From Sporanaerobium hydrogeniformans (GTDB taxonomy: Bacteria; Bacillota; Clostridia; Lachnospirales; Cellulosilyticaceae), in the NCBI RefSeq assembly GCF_002735925.1, contig NZ_PEDL01000006.1, positions 93,547-157,546 on the forward strand: a stretch of DNA of 64,000 nucleotides, in the 5' to 3' direction. The position numbers and the translations under genes were made by a program. Under the pieces are notes generated by a model. It saw nothing but the letters and a program-made list of their open reading frames with translations, did not search any database and had not been told where the DNA came from. Shown one piece after another: positions 35,973 to 43,410 of the stretch. Positions within the stretch are counted from its first letter, which is position 1; each line of letters opens with the position of its first letter.

Positions 35973-36653
35973 TTAATAAGCCCCACTATCTCCTAATTTT
36001 TCACCTTGTATAATGGCAATACTTTTGCTCGTTCCAAGTCGTGTAGCACCAGCTTCTATCAATAATTTGGCATCCTCACTACTTCCAATGCCTCCAGCTG
36101 CTTTTATTTCTATGCGATTGCCTACTATCTTTTTCATAAGCTGAATATTTTCAAGTGTTGCGCCAGCTGTTCCGAAACCAGTGGAAGTTTTTACAAAGTC
36201 TGCACCTGCTTGCACTACGATTTCTGTCACTTCCTCAATTTCCTCCGGTGTTAAATAACAGGTTTCAATAATGACCTTAACAAGCGCTTTAGGGTCTACT
36301 GATTTCGTTGCTCTTACCACTTCTTCTATGTCAAATTTAACGTAATCGTACTTTTTATCTTTTAAGGCACCTATGTTAATCACCATATCCACATCTGTTG
36401 CCCCATTTAAAACAGCTTCTTTTGCCTCAAAAGCTTTAGCAGCAGGTGTTTCATTTCCTAATGGAAAACCTACAACTGTAGTAATCCCCACATCGGTTCC
36501 TGATAAAAGATGTGCTGACATAGCTACATAACAAGTAGGAACACATACTGTTTTGAAGTTATGTGTGATAGCTTCTTCACAAAGCTGCTTAATATCTGCT
36601 TCAGTTGCCGTTGCTTTTAAACAAGTATGATCGATCATTTGTGCGATATTCAT
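35973..36653 (-). CDS. deoC: Deoxyribose-phosphate aldolase
   Basis: A 226-residue class I aldolase splitting 2-deoxyribose 5-phosphate into glyceraldehyde 3-phosphate and acetaldehyde. The Schiff-base lysine is in FVKTSTGFGTAGATLE (near 155) and the second conserved lysine is in IKAAGGIGS (near 185). The N-terminus IDHTCLKATATEADI is typical. Length is normal, and it is monocistronic. Confidence 0.95.
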   Translation of the reverse strand: MNIAQMIDHTCLKATATEADIKQLCEEAITHNFKTVCVPTCYVAMSAHLLSGTDVGITTVVGFPLGNETPAAKAFEAKEAVLNGATDVDMVINIGALKDKKYDYVKFDIEEVVRATKSVDPKALVKVIIETCYLTPEEIEEVTEIVVQAGADFVKTSTGFGTAGATLENIQLMKKIVGNRIEIKAAGGIGSSEDAKLLIEAGATRLGTSKSIAIIQGEKLGDSGAY

Positions 36654-36951
36654 GAGGTTAATCCTTCTTTCTTCACTATTTATTTATGTTTTATTTTAGC
36701 ATATTTTCTTATTTAAATACAGTATTAACCACGTCTTTTCCTATTATTCTTATCTATCTGTTTTGCTTTGAACACTTACCATTTCCCTATTTCCCATTTC
36801 TTTCCTTCCCTTTTGTTTAAAAGAGGCTCCCCATCAACCTCATAAACCTATTCCATGGACGACTTTATTTTTTTGTTCGTATATTTTGCATATAATAAGG
36901 TGCTTATCCATATATATGTAATAGGACATCTTATTAAAAAGGAGGGTAAAT
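36654..36951. other. Intergenic region between deoC and the frameshifted gene
   Basis: A/T-rich with a pyrimidine-rich stretch near 36780-36830. A TATAAT at 36891-36896 lies about 55 bases before the downstream ATG, without a clear -35. I see no reading frame or structured RNA. Confidence 0.4.
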
Positions 36952-37568
36952 ATGTCTAGTCCTAAATTTATGGTGTTTAAACTAAAAGATCTTCGCATTC
37001 CTTTCATCATCTTCTTAGTTGCAATTGCACTTCTAATCTTCTTCCTTGTAAGAAATAAGGGTGCTGCGCAAACCTTTGCTCCATCTGATACGTATCAAGA
37101 TGCCGGTACATAGCAGGCATTCAGTTATCTGATGCTGAGATGGATTTAGTTGTAGAAATCAAGGATAATGCTATTACTTCTGTTGCTTTAGAAGGTTTAG
37201 ATGATAAAACATCTCTACTTTATACAGACTTAGTAAAAAGCATTGACGAGGTAAACGCTTTTGTAACAGCGACTCAATCTTTAGAATTTCCAGCTAATGC
37301 TCAGGTATCTCCTGCAACCAACATGCTTATGGATGCTGTTAAAGTTGCACTTGCAGATGATAAGAACACCCAGATTACCTCTACCTATGAAAGCTTAACA
37401 CTGCCTAACACTGAAACATCTCTTAATGTTCCTATGGATACCTTAAATCCTAACGCCAACAAACAAGATGCTAATTCAGTCGATGCACCTGCTGAACTAC
37501 AAGGTGAGCAAGCGGCAGATACAAATGCACATACATCTATTATGGAAGAACAAGTAATCGAACAGTAA
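36952..37568 (+). pseudogene. Frameshifted gene for a membrane-anchored secreted protein
   Basis: GGAGG precedes an ATG at 36952 that opens a 53-residue frame with one membrane anchor (IPFIIFLVAIALLIFFLV) and stops at TAG 37111-37113. A second frame, offset by one base, continues with YIAGIQLSDAEMDLVVEIKDN and stays open to 37568. Joined near 37107 they give a single-pass protein of about 205 residues with an acidic N/Q/D-rich tail. Small clostridial envelope proteins of this layout exist, but I cannot name the family. There is no slippery heptamer, so a disrupting indel or a sequence error is more likely than programmed frameshifting. Confidence 0.6.
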
Positions 37569-37587
37569 TCCAAAGGATCTGCTACAT

Positions 37588-37625
37588 AAACAGCCTATGC
37601 TATAGTTTTTATAGCTAGGCTGTTT
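37588..37625 (+). terminator. Hairpin after the frameshifted gene
   Basis: AAACAGCCTA pairs with TAGGCTGTTT, with an inner CTATA/TATAG pairing. It is followed by only a short T run. Confidence 0.5.
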
Positions 37626-37672
37626 AGAGGGTAGGTCTTCTTTTTTTGAATGAACTCTTTTATAATGATGTA

Positions 37673-37681
37673 TGCTATACT
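37673..37681 (+). promoter_or_regulatory. Extended -10 promoter of the CDF gene
   Basis: TGCTATACT at 37673-37681 is an extended -10 element about 40 bases before the CDF start; upstream TTGAAT and TGAACT are only loose -35 matches. Confidence 0.4.
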
Positions 37682-37722
37682 AATATGTATCTATTACTAT
37701 CTTTACTAAGAGGAGTGGCACT

Positions 37723-38913
37723 ATGTTAACAAATTGGGTTTTGAAAAAAACTTTAAAAGGTGAAGTAGATTATAAGGCACCTGAGGTGAGAAATAAGGTA
37801 GGTTATTTATCTGGCCTAGTAGGCATTTTTATTAACGTATTTCTTTTTATCTTAAAATTTATCATTGGTCTCATTTGTTCCTCTGTGGCTATACTTGCTG
37901 ATGCTTTTAACAACTTATCGGATGCAGCCTCTTCCATCATCACGATTATTGGCTTCAAACTATCCAGCAAACCTGCTGATAAAGAACATCCTTATGGTCA
38001 TGGACGTATTGAGTATATTTCTGCTCTTGTGATCGTGTCCTTAGTTCTTGTAGTAGGTTTTCAGTTTATTAAAACTTCTATAAGTCGCATTATCAGTCCA
38101 GCGCCTGTTACTTTTGCTTGGCTTCCCTTTGTCCTTCTCCTGCTGTCCATTTTCTTTAAATGGTGGCTAAGCCATTTTAATAGGGTGCTAGGAAATAAAA
38201 TTAATTCCCAGTCTTTAAAGGCAACAGCTACAGATGCCATGGGCGACGTCTTTACCACCTCCGTTGTGGTCATTTCTTTTTTGGCTTCTCGCTTTACACG
38301 TTTCCCTATTGACGGCTATGTAGGGACTTTTGTAGCCTTAGCCATTTTATATGCTGGTTTTAATCTTATTAAAGAAACCCTTAATCCTCTTATTGGTGAA
38401 GCCCCTGACGAGGAACTTGTTCATGCTTTAACAGAAGGTGTATTAGCCTATGACCACATAACGGGTGTTCATGACCTTATTGTTCATAATTATGGTCCTG
38501 GGCGTATTATGGCTTCTCTTCATGCAGAGATTCCTGCTGACATCCCTCTTATGACTATTCACGATATCATTGATACTGCTGAACGTGAGTTAAGTGAAAA
38601 ATTACGTCTTCACTTAGTTATCCATATGGACCCTATTTGTGTTACCTCTGAAGAAGTTGCTAAAGTGCGCAGTGAAGTAGATAAAATCATTAGGTATAAT
38701 CCTCTCATTCAGTCTATGCATGATTTTCGTTTTGTGGGAGAGGGCGAAAAGAAAAATTTGCTTTTTGATATTGTGGTAGATGCCTATCATCTTGATAAAG
38801 TGCTTTCTGCTCATGACTTAAAACAAAGCATCATTGATGCTATTCAGGAAGAACATCCAGACTATAATTGTATCATTACAATTGATAAGTGTTACTTGCA
38901 TGAACCTAAATAA
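37723..38913 (+). CDS. Cation diffusion facilitator family transporter
   Basis: A 396-residue CDF antiporter (PF01545). Six membrane helices occupy about residues 25-225. The metal-site motif ADAFNNLSDA in helix II, HPYGHGRIEYI after it, and ATATDAMGD in helix V are the expected tetrahedral ligands. The cytoplasmic C-terminal domain spans about 230-320 and an extra ferredoxin-like tail of about 75 residues follows. It exports divalent metals such as Zn, Fe, Mn or Co in exchange for protons; the metal is unknown. AGAGGAG precedes the ATG. Confidence 0.88.
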   Translation: MLTNWVLKKTLKGEVDYKAPEVRNKVGYLSGLVGIFINVFLFILKFIIGLICSSVAILADAFNNLSDAASSIITIIGFKLSSKPADKEHPYGHGRIEYISALVIVSLVLVVGFQFIKTSISRIISPAPVTFAWLPFVLLLLSIFFKWWLSHFNRVLGNKINSQSLKATATDAMGDVFTTSVVVISFLASRFTRFPIDGYVGTFVALAILYAGFNLIKETLNPLIGEAPDEELVHALTEGVLAYDHITGVHDLIVHNYGPGRIMASLHAEIPADIPLMTIHDIIDTAERELSEKLRLHLVIHMDPICVTSEEVAKVRSEVDKIIRYNPLIQSMHDFRFVGEGEKKNLLFDIVVDAYHLDKVLSAHDLKQSIIDAIQEEHPDYNCIITIDKCYLHEPK

Positions 38914-38940
38914 AAGTCCTACCATTAATTAGTAGGACTT
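38914..38940 (+). terminator. Terminator after the CDF gene
   Basis: AAGTCCTAC pairs with GTAGGACTT over a 9-base loop and is followed by CTTTTTTG on the plus strand. It overlaps the end of the converging DUF2325 gene. Confidence 0.8.
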
Positions 38941-39213
38941 CTTTTTTGATAAAATTTCTGTTAAGGCACTTCCACTACTTGTGTGGGAACGTACTATTTC
39001 TGCTTGACTTTTTTCTGCTTCTGCTACTGCATAACGTACCATTTTATGTGAGACCGTATTCGTAAATAAGATAATTAAATCAGGACTTCCGATTTGTTCT
39101 CTTAACTTAGTCGTCATCTGAGTAAATACTTTTGCTTTACACTTATGAGCTTTGCATATCTTTTTATATTCACAAACCATACGGTCATGGCCTCCAATAA
39201 TAACAACACTCAT
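38929..39213 (-). CDS. DUF2325 domain protein
   Basis: A 94-residue protein matching DUF2325: VVIIGGHDRMVCEYKKI at the N-terminus, DLIILFTNTVSHKM in the middle and the HTSSGSALTEIL ending. It looks like a small Rossmann-like fold with two conserved cysteines. Function unknown. GTATAGGAGG precedes its ATG, and a perfect-arm GGTTAGTT/AACTAACC palindrome lies 73 bases upstream of the start, so it may belong to the same iron-responsive regulon as feo. Confidence 0.8.
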   Translation of the reverse strand: MSVVIIGGHDRMVCEYKKICKAHKCKAKVFTQMTTKLREQIGSPDLIILFTNTVSHKMVRYAVAEAEKSQAEIVRSHTSSGSALTEILSKKKSY

Positions 39214-39285
39214 ATTTTTTCCTCCTATACTGCAAATTGTTTATTCCATTTAAATTTATGTCTTCTATCATTTACTTTTCTCCAA

Positions 39286-39303
39286 GGTTAGTTTTAACTA
39301 ACC
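39286..39303. promoter_or_regulatory. DtxR/IdeR-type operator upstream of the DUF2325 gene
   Basis: GGTTAGTTTTAACTAACC is an 18-base palindrome with eight-base arms. It resembles the inner part of the IdeR/DtxR box and the two other GTTAG-n6-CTAAC sites in the feo locus. Confidence 0.6.
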
Positions 39304-39384
39304 CATAGCTATACTCTCTCTTCTCTTATATCTATTAAGAACCTTACGTGTACTTAGCTTCTTATCTTTACTAGTCTTTCTGAT

Positions 39385-39813
39385 TCAACTACTTTTACTC
39401 TCAATCCTTTTAATGGGCTGTGTAATAGGATAACCCCACACCTTTAATCCTGCCTTTATGATTTCTTTCCATTTAGCTTCTGATAAATAATAGACCGTAT
39501 CATCTTCTAAAATAATGTGATAAGCATCTTCTGGTCTTTCTTGCCCCACTTCACTCATTTTATACATGTTCTTTCTGTCAATCGCTTCAATCTCCTCAAG
39601 CATATTAACTAGGCGGTAAACTGTGGCAATCCCTATTTGCTCGTCTATACAACTTGCTTTATAGTAAATATCCTTACAAGATACACATTCATTTTTCAAA
39701 ATAATATCAATAAGTAGTTGGCGTTGTTTAGTAAGTCTAAATCCTTTATCCCGTAACTTTTCATAAATAAATCCTTTTCGCCAATTAAGCTCCTCTTGCT
39801 TTTTATTTAACAT
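39385..39813 (-). CDS. Fur-family-like regulator lacking the usual metal ligands
   Basis: A 142-residue protein. The N-terminal winged helix (KLRDKGFRLTKQRQLLIDII, then CKDIYYKASCIDEQIGIATVYRLVNMLEE) is clearly Fur-like. The C-terminal half lacks the HHHxH and CxxC metal sites of Fur, Zur and PerR, leaving only EDAYHIILEDD at that position. It could be an inert or differently tuned member. I start at ATG 39813, overlapping the end of the small FeoB-associated gene by 11 bases. The longer open frame upstream reads through that gene in another frame. Confidence 0.75.
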   Translation of the reverse strand: MLNKKQEELNWRKGFIYEKLRDKGFRLTKQRQLLIDIILKNECVSCKDIYYKASCIDEQIGIATVYRLVNMLEEIEAIDRKNMYKMSEVGQERPEDAYHIILEDDTVYYLSEAKWKEIIKAGLKVWGYPITQPIKRIESKSS

Positions 39814-39946
39814 GACAATGTCCACTACAGTTCTTACAGGCATCTCCACACTGAATGGATTTCCCTTGTTTCTTATCCTTTATAAGACTCTTTATAATAC
39901 TTCCTACAAGTATCAGTAAAATACTACCAACAATAAAAGTACCCAT
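39803..39946 (-). CDS. FeoB-associated Cys-rich membrane protein (47 residues)
   Basis: A short gene. It begins with ATG at 39946 (GGAGG six bases upstream) and reads MGTFIVGSILLILVGSIIKS, one membrane helix. A basic linker and the cysteine cluster CGDACKNCSGHCH follow, ending at TAA 39805-39803. This is the layout of the FeoB_associated family (PF12669), small proteins encoded next to feoB and thought to assist ferrous iron transport like FeoC. It lies 71 bases after feoB and overlaps the Fur-like gene. Confidence 0.88.
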   Translation of the reverse strand: MGTFIVGSILLILVGSIIKSLIKDKKQGKSIQCGDACKNCSGHCHVK

Positions 39947-39971
39947 ATACTTCCTCCTTCTTCTTATCAGA

Positions 39972-39999
39972 GAGAGGACGACTAAAGGTCGCCCTACAC
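39972..39999 (-). repeat. Short GTAGGG-type palindrome, REP-like
   Basis: Minus-strand GTAGGGCGACCTTTAGTCGT continues into CCTCTC and folds into an 8-10 pair hairpin with G-U pairs. It resembles the palindrome at 10433-10479 (GTAGGGGACGAT... arms) and lies between feoB and the FeoB-associated gene. Confidence 0.45.
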
Positions 40000-40017
40000 T
40001 AATAATGACATCCTACT

Positions 40018-42195
40018 TTATTTAAGTTCCATCGTCTTTTTACGTTCTAAGTAACTACCTTCTTTATAAGGCTTTACTAAAAGATAGATAAATAAAAATG
40101 TAATAAGTAACGCAGCAAGGGTTCCTATTGTGAAGGTGCCTTGTGTCAATAACATACCCCATTGGTAAACACATAATGATACAAGGTAAGCAAAGACTGT
40201 TTGATAACCAATCGCAAACCAAAACCATTTTGTATTGTTCATTTCTCTTTTAATAGCTCCTATGGCTGCAAAGCAAGGTGCACATAATAAATTGAAAACT
40301 AAGAAAGAATACCCTGCTAAACCTGACATACTACTTGCAAGTGTGCCCCATATTTCTGACCCATCCTCTGCCACCTCTGCAAAACCATATAAGATCCCAA
40401 AGGTTCCTACTACATTTTCTTTCGCTACAAGACCTGTAATCGCCGCTACTGCTGACTGCCAATCCCCCCAACCAAGAGGAATGAAAAGCCAACTGATGCT
40501 ACTACCTAATAAAGCTAAAACACTGTTTCCAAGCTCCATATCTTCTAACATTCTGAACTGTCCATCTACAAAGCCAAAATAGCTCATAAACCAAATCACT
40601 ATACTCGAAACTAAAATAATCGTCCCTGCTTTTTTAATAAAAGACCAACCACGTTCCCACATACTACGAAGTAAATTTTCTACTGTAGGCATATGATAGG
40701 AAGGTAACTCCATAACAAAAGGTGCTGGATCACCTGCAAACATTTGAGTCTTTTTGAGGATGATACCTGAACAAATGATAGCCATAATACCTACAAAATA
40801 AGCACTTGGTGCAACCCACCATGCACCATCAAATAAAGCGCCTGCAATGAGTGCAATGATAGGTAATTTAGCACCACAAGGCACAAAAGTTGTTGTCATA
40901 ATGGTCATCTTTCTATCACGGTCACTTTCTATAGTCCTAGATGCCATAATTCCTGGTACCCCACAACCACTACCAATAAGCATAGGAATAAAGGATTTAC
41001 CAGAAAGACCAAACTTACGGAAGAGTCGATCCATAATAAAAGCGACACGTGCCATATAACCACAAGCTTCTAAAAAAGCAAGGAATAAGAAAAGAATAAG
41101 CATTTGAGGTACAAATCCAAGCACTGCTCCTACTCCTCCAACAATTCCATCTAGTATTAAGCCTTGTAGCCAAGCTGCACATCCTATAGCACTTAGGCCT
41201 GCTTCTACTAACACTGGAATGCCTGGTACTGTTAGGCCAAACAAACTCCATCCTTCTCCAAATACACCCTCATTTGCCCAATCAGTTGCCCAAGTCCCAA
41301 CGGTTGTAACCGATACATAATAAACAAGGAACATAATGAGGGCAAAGATAGGCAGCGCCAGATAGCGATTAGTAAGGACCTTATCTAGCTTATCAGAAAC
41401 TGTTAATTTCCCCTGTCCTTTCTTTTTATAACAACTACCAATGATTGAAGAAATATAGCTATAGCGCTCATTGGTAATAATACTTTCTGTATCATCCTCC
41501 ATATCTTCTTCTAATTTTTTAATCTCCTCAGATAGATCCGGTACTTTTTTCATCTGAGCTGCAATCTTTTCATCTCTTTCTAATAACTTAATAGCAAAAA
41601 AACGACGTTCTTTTAAAGGAATTTCTCCTTCTATTTTCTTCTCAATAGCTTTTAAAACATTTTCTACTCTTAAGTCAAACTCATGTTTAAAGCTTCCTAT
41701 TTTTTTACTTTTTGCAAGTCCTACAGCCTTTTCAGCTACTTCCTTAATTCCTAATCCCTTAAGTGCAGAAATACCAATTACTTCACATCCTAGCTTTTGA
41801 CTAAGTTGCTTGATATGTAGCTCATCCCCTGTTTTCTCTAATACGTCTAACATATTAACAGCCATAATAACGGGTATACCTAATTCCATAAGCTGAGTAG
41901 ATAAATAAAGGTTTCTTTCAATATTGGTTCCATCTACAATATTTAAAATAGCATCCGGCTTTTCTTCTAGTAAATAATTTCTAGCCACTACCTCTTCAAG
42001 TGTATAAGGAGATAAAGAATAAATACCTGGAAGGTCTACAATGGTTACATCTTTATGCCCCTTTAATTTACCTTCTTTTTTTTCTACCGTTACCCCTGGC
42101 CAGTTCCCTACAAACTGATTCGAACCTGTTAAGGCATTAAATAACGTAGTCTTTCCACAATTTGGATTACCTGCTAATGCAATTTTTATTGACAT
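40018..42195 (-). CDS. feoB: Ferrous iron transport protein B
   Basis: A 725-residue membrane GTPase for Fe2+ uptake. The N-terminal G domain shows G1 GNPNCGKT (9-16), switch GNWPGVTVEKKEG, G3 DLPGIYSL, G4 NMLD and G5 SALKG. A helical spacer follows, then the membrane core with two Gate motifs (FVPCGAKLP and LLCAPCFAAIGAI). I start at ATG 42195, with GGGAG eight bases upstream and the usual N-terminus MSIKIALAG; the ATG six codons earlier also has AGAAGG upstream and cannot be excluded. A GTTAG-n6-CTAAC site lies in the 64-base gap before it. Confidence 0.95.
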   Translation of the reverse strand: MSIKIALAGNPNCGKTTLFNALTGSNQFVGNWPGVTVEKKEGKLKGHKDVTIVDLPGIYSLSPYTLEEVVARNYLLEEKPDAILNIVDGTNIERNLYLSTQLMELGIPVIMAVNMLDVLEKTGDELHIKQLSQKLGCEVIGISALKGLGIKEVAEKAVGLAKSKKIGSFKHEFDLRVENVLKAIEKKIEGEIPLKERRFFAIKLLERDEKIAAQMKKVPDLSEEIKKLEEDMEDDTESIITNERYSYISSIIGSCYKKKGQGKLTVSDKLDKVLTNRYLALPIFALIMFLVYYVSVTTVGTWATDWANEGVFGEGWSLFGLTVPGIPVLVEAGLSAIGCAAWLQGLILDGIVGGVGAVLGFVPQMLILFLFLAFLEACGYMARVAFIMDRLFRKFGLSGKSFIPMLIGSGCGVPGIMASRTIESDRDRKMTIMTTTFVPCGAKLPIIALIAGALFDGAWWVAPSAYFVGIMAIICSGIILKKTQMFAGDPAPFVMELPSYHMPTVENLLRSMWERGWSFIKKAGTIILVSSIVIWFMSYFGFVDGQFRMLEDMELGNSVLALLGSSISWLFIPLGWGDWQSAVAAITGLVAKENVVGTFGILYGFAEVAEDGSEIWGTLASSMSGLAGYSFLVFNLLCAPCFAAIGAIKREMNNTKWFWFAIGYQTVFAYLVSLCVYQWGMLLTQGTFTIGTLAALLITFLFIYLLVKPYKEGSYLERKKTMELK

Positions 42196-42246
42196 AGCTC
42201 TTGCTCCCTTCATTTTTACCTTCTATTATTTAATCTTCCAAAATAA

Positions 42247-42262
42247 GTTAGATTCAACTAAC
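42247..42262. promoter_or_regulatory. DtxR-type operator between feoA and feoB
   Basis: GTTAGATTCAACTAAC has inverted five-base arms GTTAG and CTAAC spaced by six bases, as in the other feo-locus sites. It may mark a second regulated promoter for feoB. Confidence 0.5.
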
Positions 42263-42277
42263 CCCCTTGCAAAAATT

Positions 42278-42499
42278 TTATTCCACTTCTATCATTTCAG
42301 CATCCGCCTTACGGATAGATAACTCATAACCCCTTACAGTAATTTCAACAGGATCTCCGAGAGGTGCTACCTTTCTTACAAAAATATTTACACCCTTTGT
42401 AATTCCCATATCCATAATTCTTCTTTTCACGGGACCTTCCCCTGTTATTTTTTTAACTGTAACCTCTTCACCACATGCTATTTGCCTTAAAGTTTTCAC
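42278..42499 (-). CDS. feoA: Ferrous iron transport protein A
   Basis: A 73-residue SH3-like FeoA protein: RQIACGEEVTVKKITGEGPV at the N-terminus, RRIMDMGITKGVNIFVRKVA and a final VRGYELSIRKADAEMIEV. These small cytoplasmic proteins are believed to act on the FeoB G domain. It follows a second feoA-like gene by 24 bases and precedes feoB. Confidence 0.92.
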   Translation of the reverse strand: MKTLRQIACGEEVTVKKITGEGPVKRRIMDMGITKGVNIFVRKVAPLGDPVEITVRGYELSIRKADAEMIEVE

Positions 42500-42523
42500 G
42501 CTATCACCCTTTCTTTTTCTCCT

Positions 42524-42739
42524 TTAAAAGCTCACAAGTATTTTGCTTGCCATTTCTTTATTAATTGCTATACGCGATTCCTTTATATTTACAATCAGGT
42601 TTCCATTTATTTCAGATATAACAGTAACCTTACCACCTGTTACAAAACCCAAACTCTCTAAAAATTTTTTTGTCTCCTCTTTTCCCCCTACCTTTTTAAT
42701 AACTTGACATTCTCCTGCTTTTAATAGTGTGAGAGGCAT
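42524..42739 (-). CDS. feoA: FeoA-domain protein (second copy)
   Basis: A 71-residue FeoA-family protein: PLTLLKAGECQVIKKVGGKE, then FLESLGFVTGGKVTVISEIN and IVNIKESRIAINKEMASKI. I start at ATG 42739. The frame extends 18 codons upstream to an ATG at 42793, but that would begin right next to the operator and -10 region at 42795-42812 and lacks a ribosome site. The two feoA copies differ enough to suggest separate roles. It is first in the feo operon. Confidence 0.85.
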   Translation of the reverse strand: MPLTLLKAGECQVIKKVGGKEETKKFLESLGFVTGGKVTVISEINGNLIVNIKESRIAINKEMASKILVSF

Positions 42740-42794
42740 ATTTTCATCTTCTTTCTTTATCATTTTAATAAGATTTTTGATAATCATTCTCATA

Positions 42795-42812
42795 AGTTAG
42801 TATAATCTAACT
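42795..42812. promoter_or_regulatory. DtxR-type operator overlapping the feoA promoter
   Basis: AGTTAGTATAATCTAACT is an 18-base palindrome with six-base arms and TATAAT at its centre on the plus strand. It lies just upstream of the first feoA gene, so bound regulator would cover the promoter. This is the clearest operator of the set. Confidence 0.65.
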
Positions 42813-42970
42813 GAGTTTTATTTGCAATAACTTTATTGATAATTTTTATCAATAACTAATTTTTTATTCTTTTTCTACTCATAAAAGTAAGTTATTTGCT
42901 AACTTTTTAAGGATATGCTATACTAACTAAAAATTCTAAGGTTAGATACGACTTACTAATGAGGTATTTT

Positions 42971-43333
42971 ATGTATAAAAATGAATCTGCTGAAAACTAT
43001 TTAGAAACTATTTTAATATTGAGTAGACTCTTTCCTGTTGTCCGCTCCATTGATATTGCTAATGAATTAAATTTCAAAAAATCCAGTGTCAGTGTCGCAA
43101 TGAAAAATCTACGTGAAAAAAACTATATTACAGTTACTGAAGAAGGTTTTATTTATTTAACAGAAACAGGTAAAGCCATTGCTGAAATGATTGATGAACG
43201 TCATACGCTGCTTTCCTCTTGGTTAAAGAAGTTAGGGGTAAGCCCAGAAATAGCTGACCAAGATGCTTGTAAGCTTGAGCATGTACTTAGTACAGAAAGC
43301 TACGAAGCACTCAAAAAACATATTCAACACTAA
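42971..43333 (+). CDS. DtxR/MntR-family metal-dependent regulator
   Basis: A 120-residue protein. The winged helix reads SAENYLETILILSRLFPVVR and DIANELNFKKSSVSVAMKNL with wing ITVTEEGFIYLTETGKAIA, and the dimerisation part keeps the metal ligands RHTLLSSWL, DACKLEHVLS. It lacks the C-terminal SH3-like domain of DtxR, so it is MntR-sized. I start at ATG 42971, six bases after GAGG, rather than the ATG four codons earlier. It is divergent from the feo operon, and likely its iron-responsive repressor. Confidence 0.88.
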   Translation: MYKNESAENYLETILILSRLFPVVRSIDIANELNFKKSSVSVAMKNLREKNYITVTEEGFIYLTETGKAIAEMIDERHTLLSSWLKKLGVSPEIADQDACKLEHVLSTESYEALKKHIQH

Positions 43334-43338
43334 AAACC

Positions 43339-43378
43339 CTCTTAGGGTAGAACGCTCTTTTTACGTTCTACCTAAGAG
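43339..43378 (+). terminator. Terminator after the DtxR-family gene
   Basis: CTCTTAGG-G-TAGAACG pairs with CGTTCTACCTAAGAG with one bulged G, followed by TTTTTAG. It separates the regulator from the converging cobalamin operon. Confidence 0.7.
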
Positions 43379-43410
43379 TTTTTAGTCTCTTTATCCTTTT
43401 ATAAGCTCTT

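Noticed and set aside
37100..37113. Programmed minus-one frameshift at the split gene
   Set aside because: No slippery heptamer or downstream pseudoknot is evident; a mutation or sequence error is simpler.
39813..39849. Longer N-terminus for the Fur-like protein
   Set aside because: The extension overlaps the Cys-rich FeoB-associated gene in another frame and has no usable ribosome site.
42740..42793. Eighteen-codon N-terminal extension of the first FeoA protein
   Set aside because: It would start two bases from the operator and -10 region and is not part of the FeoA fold.
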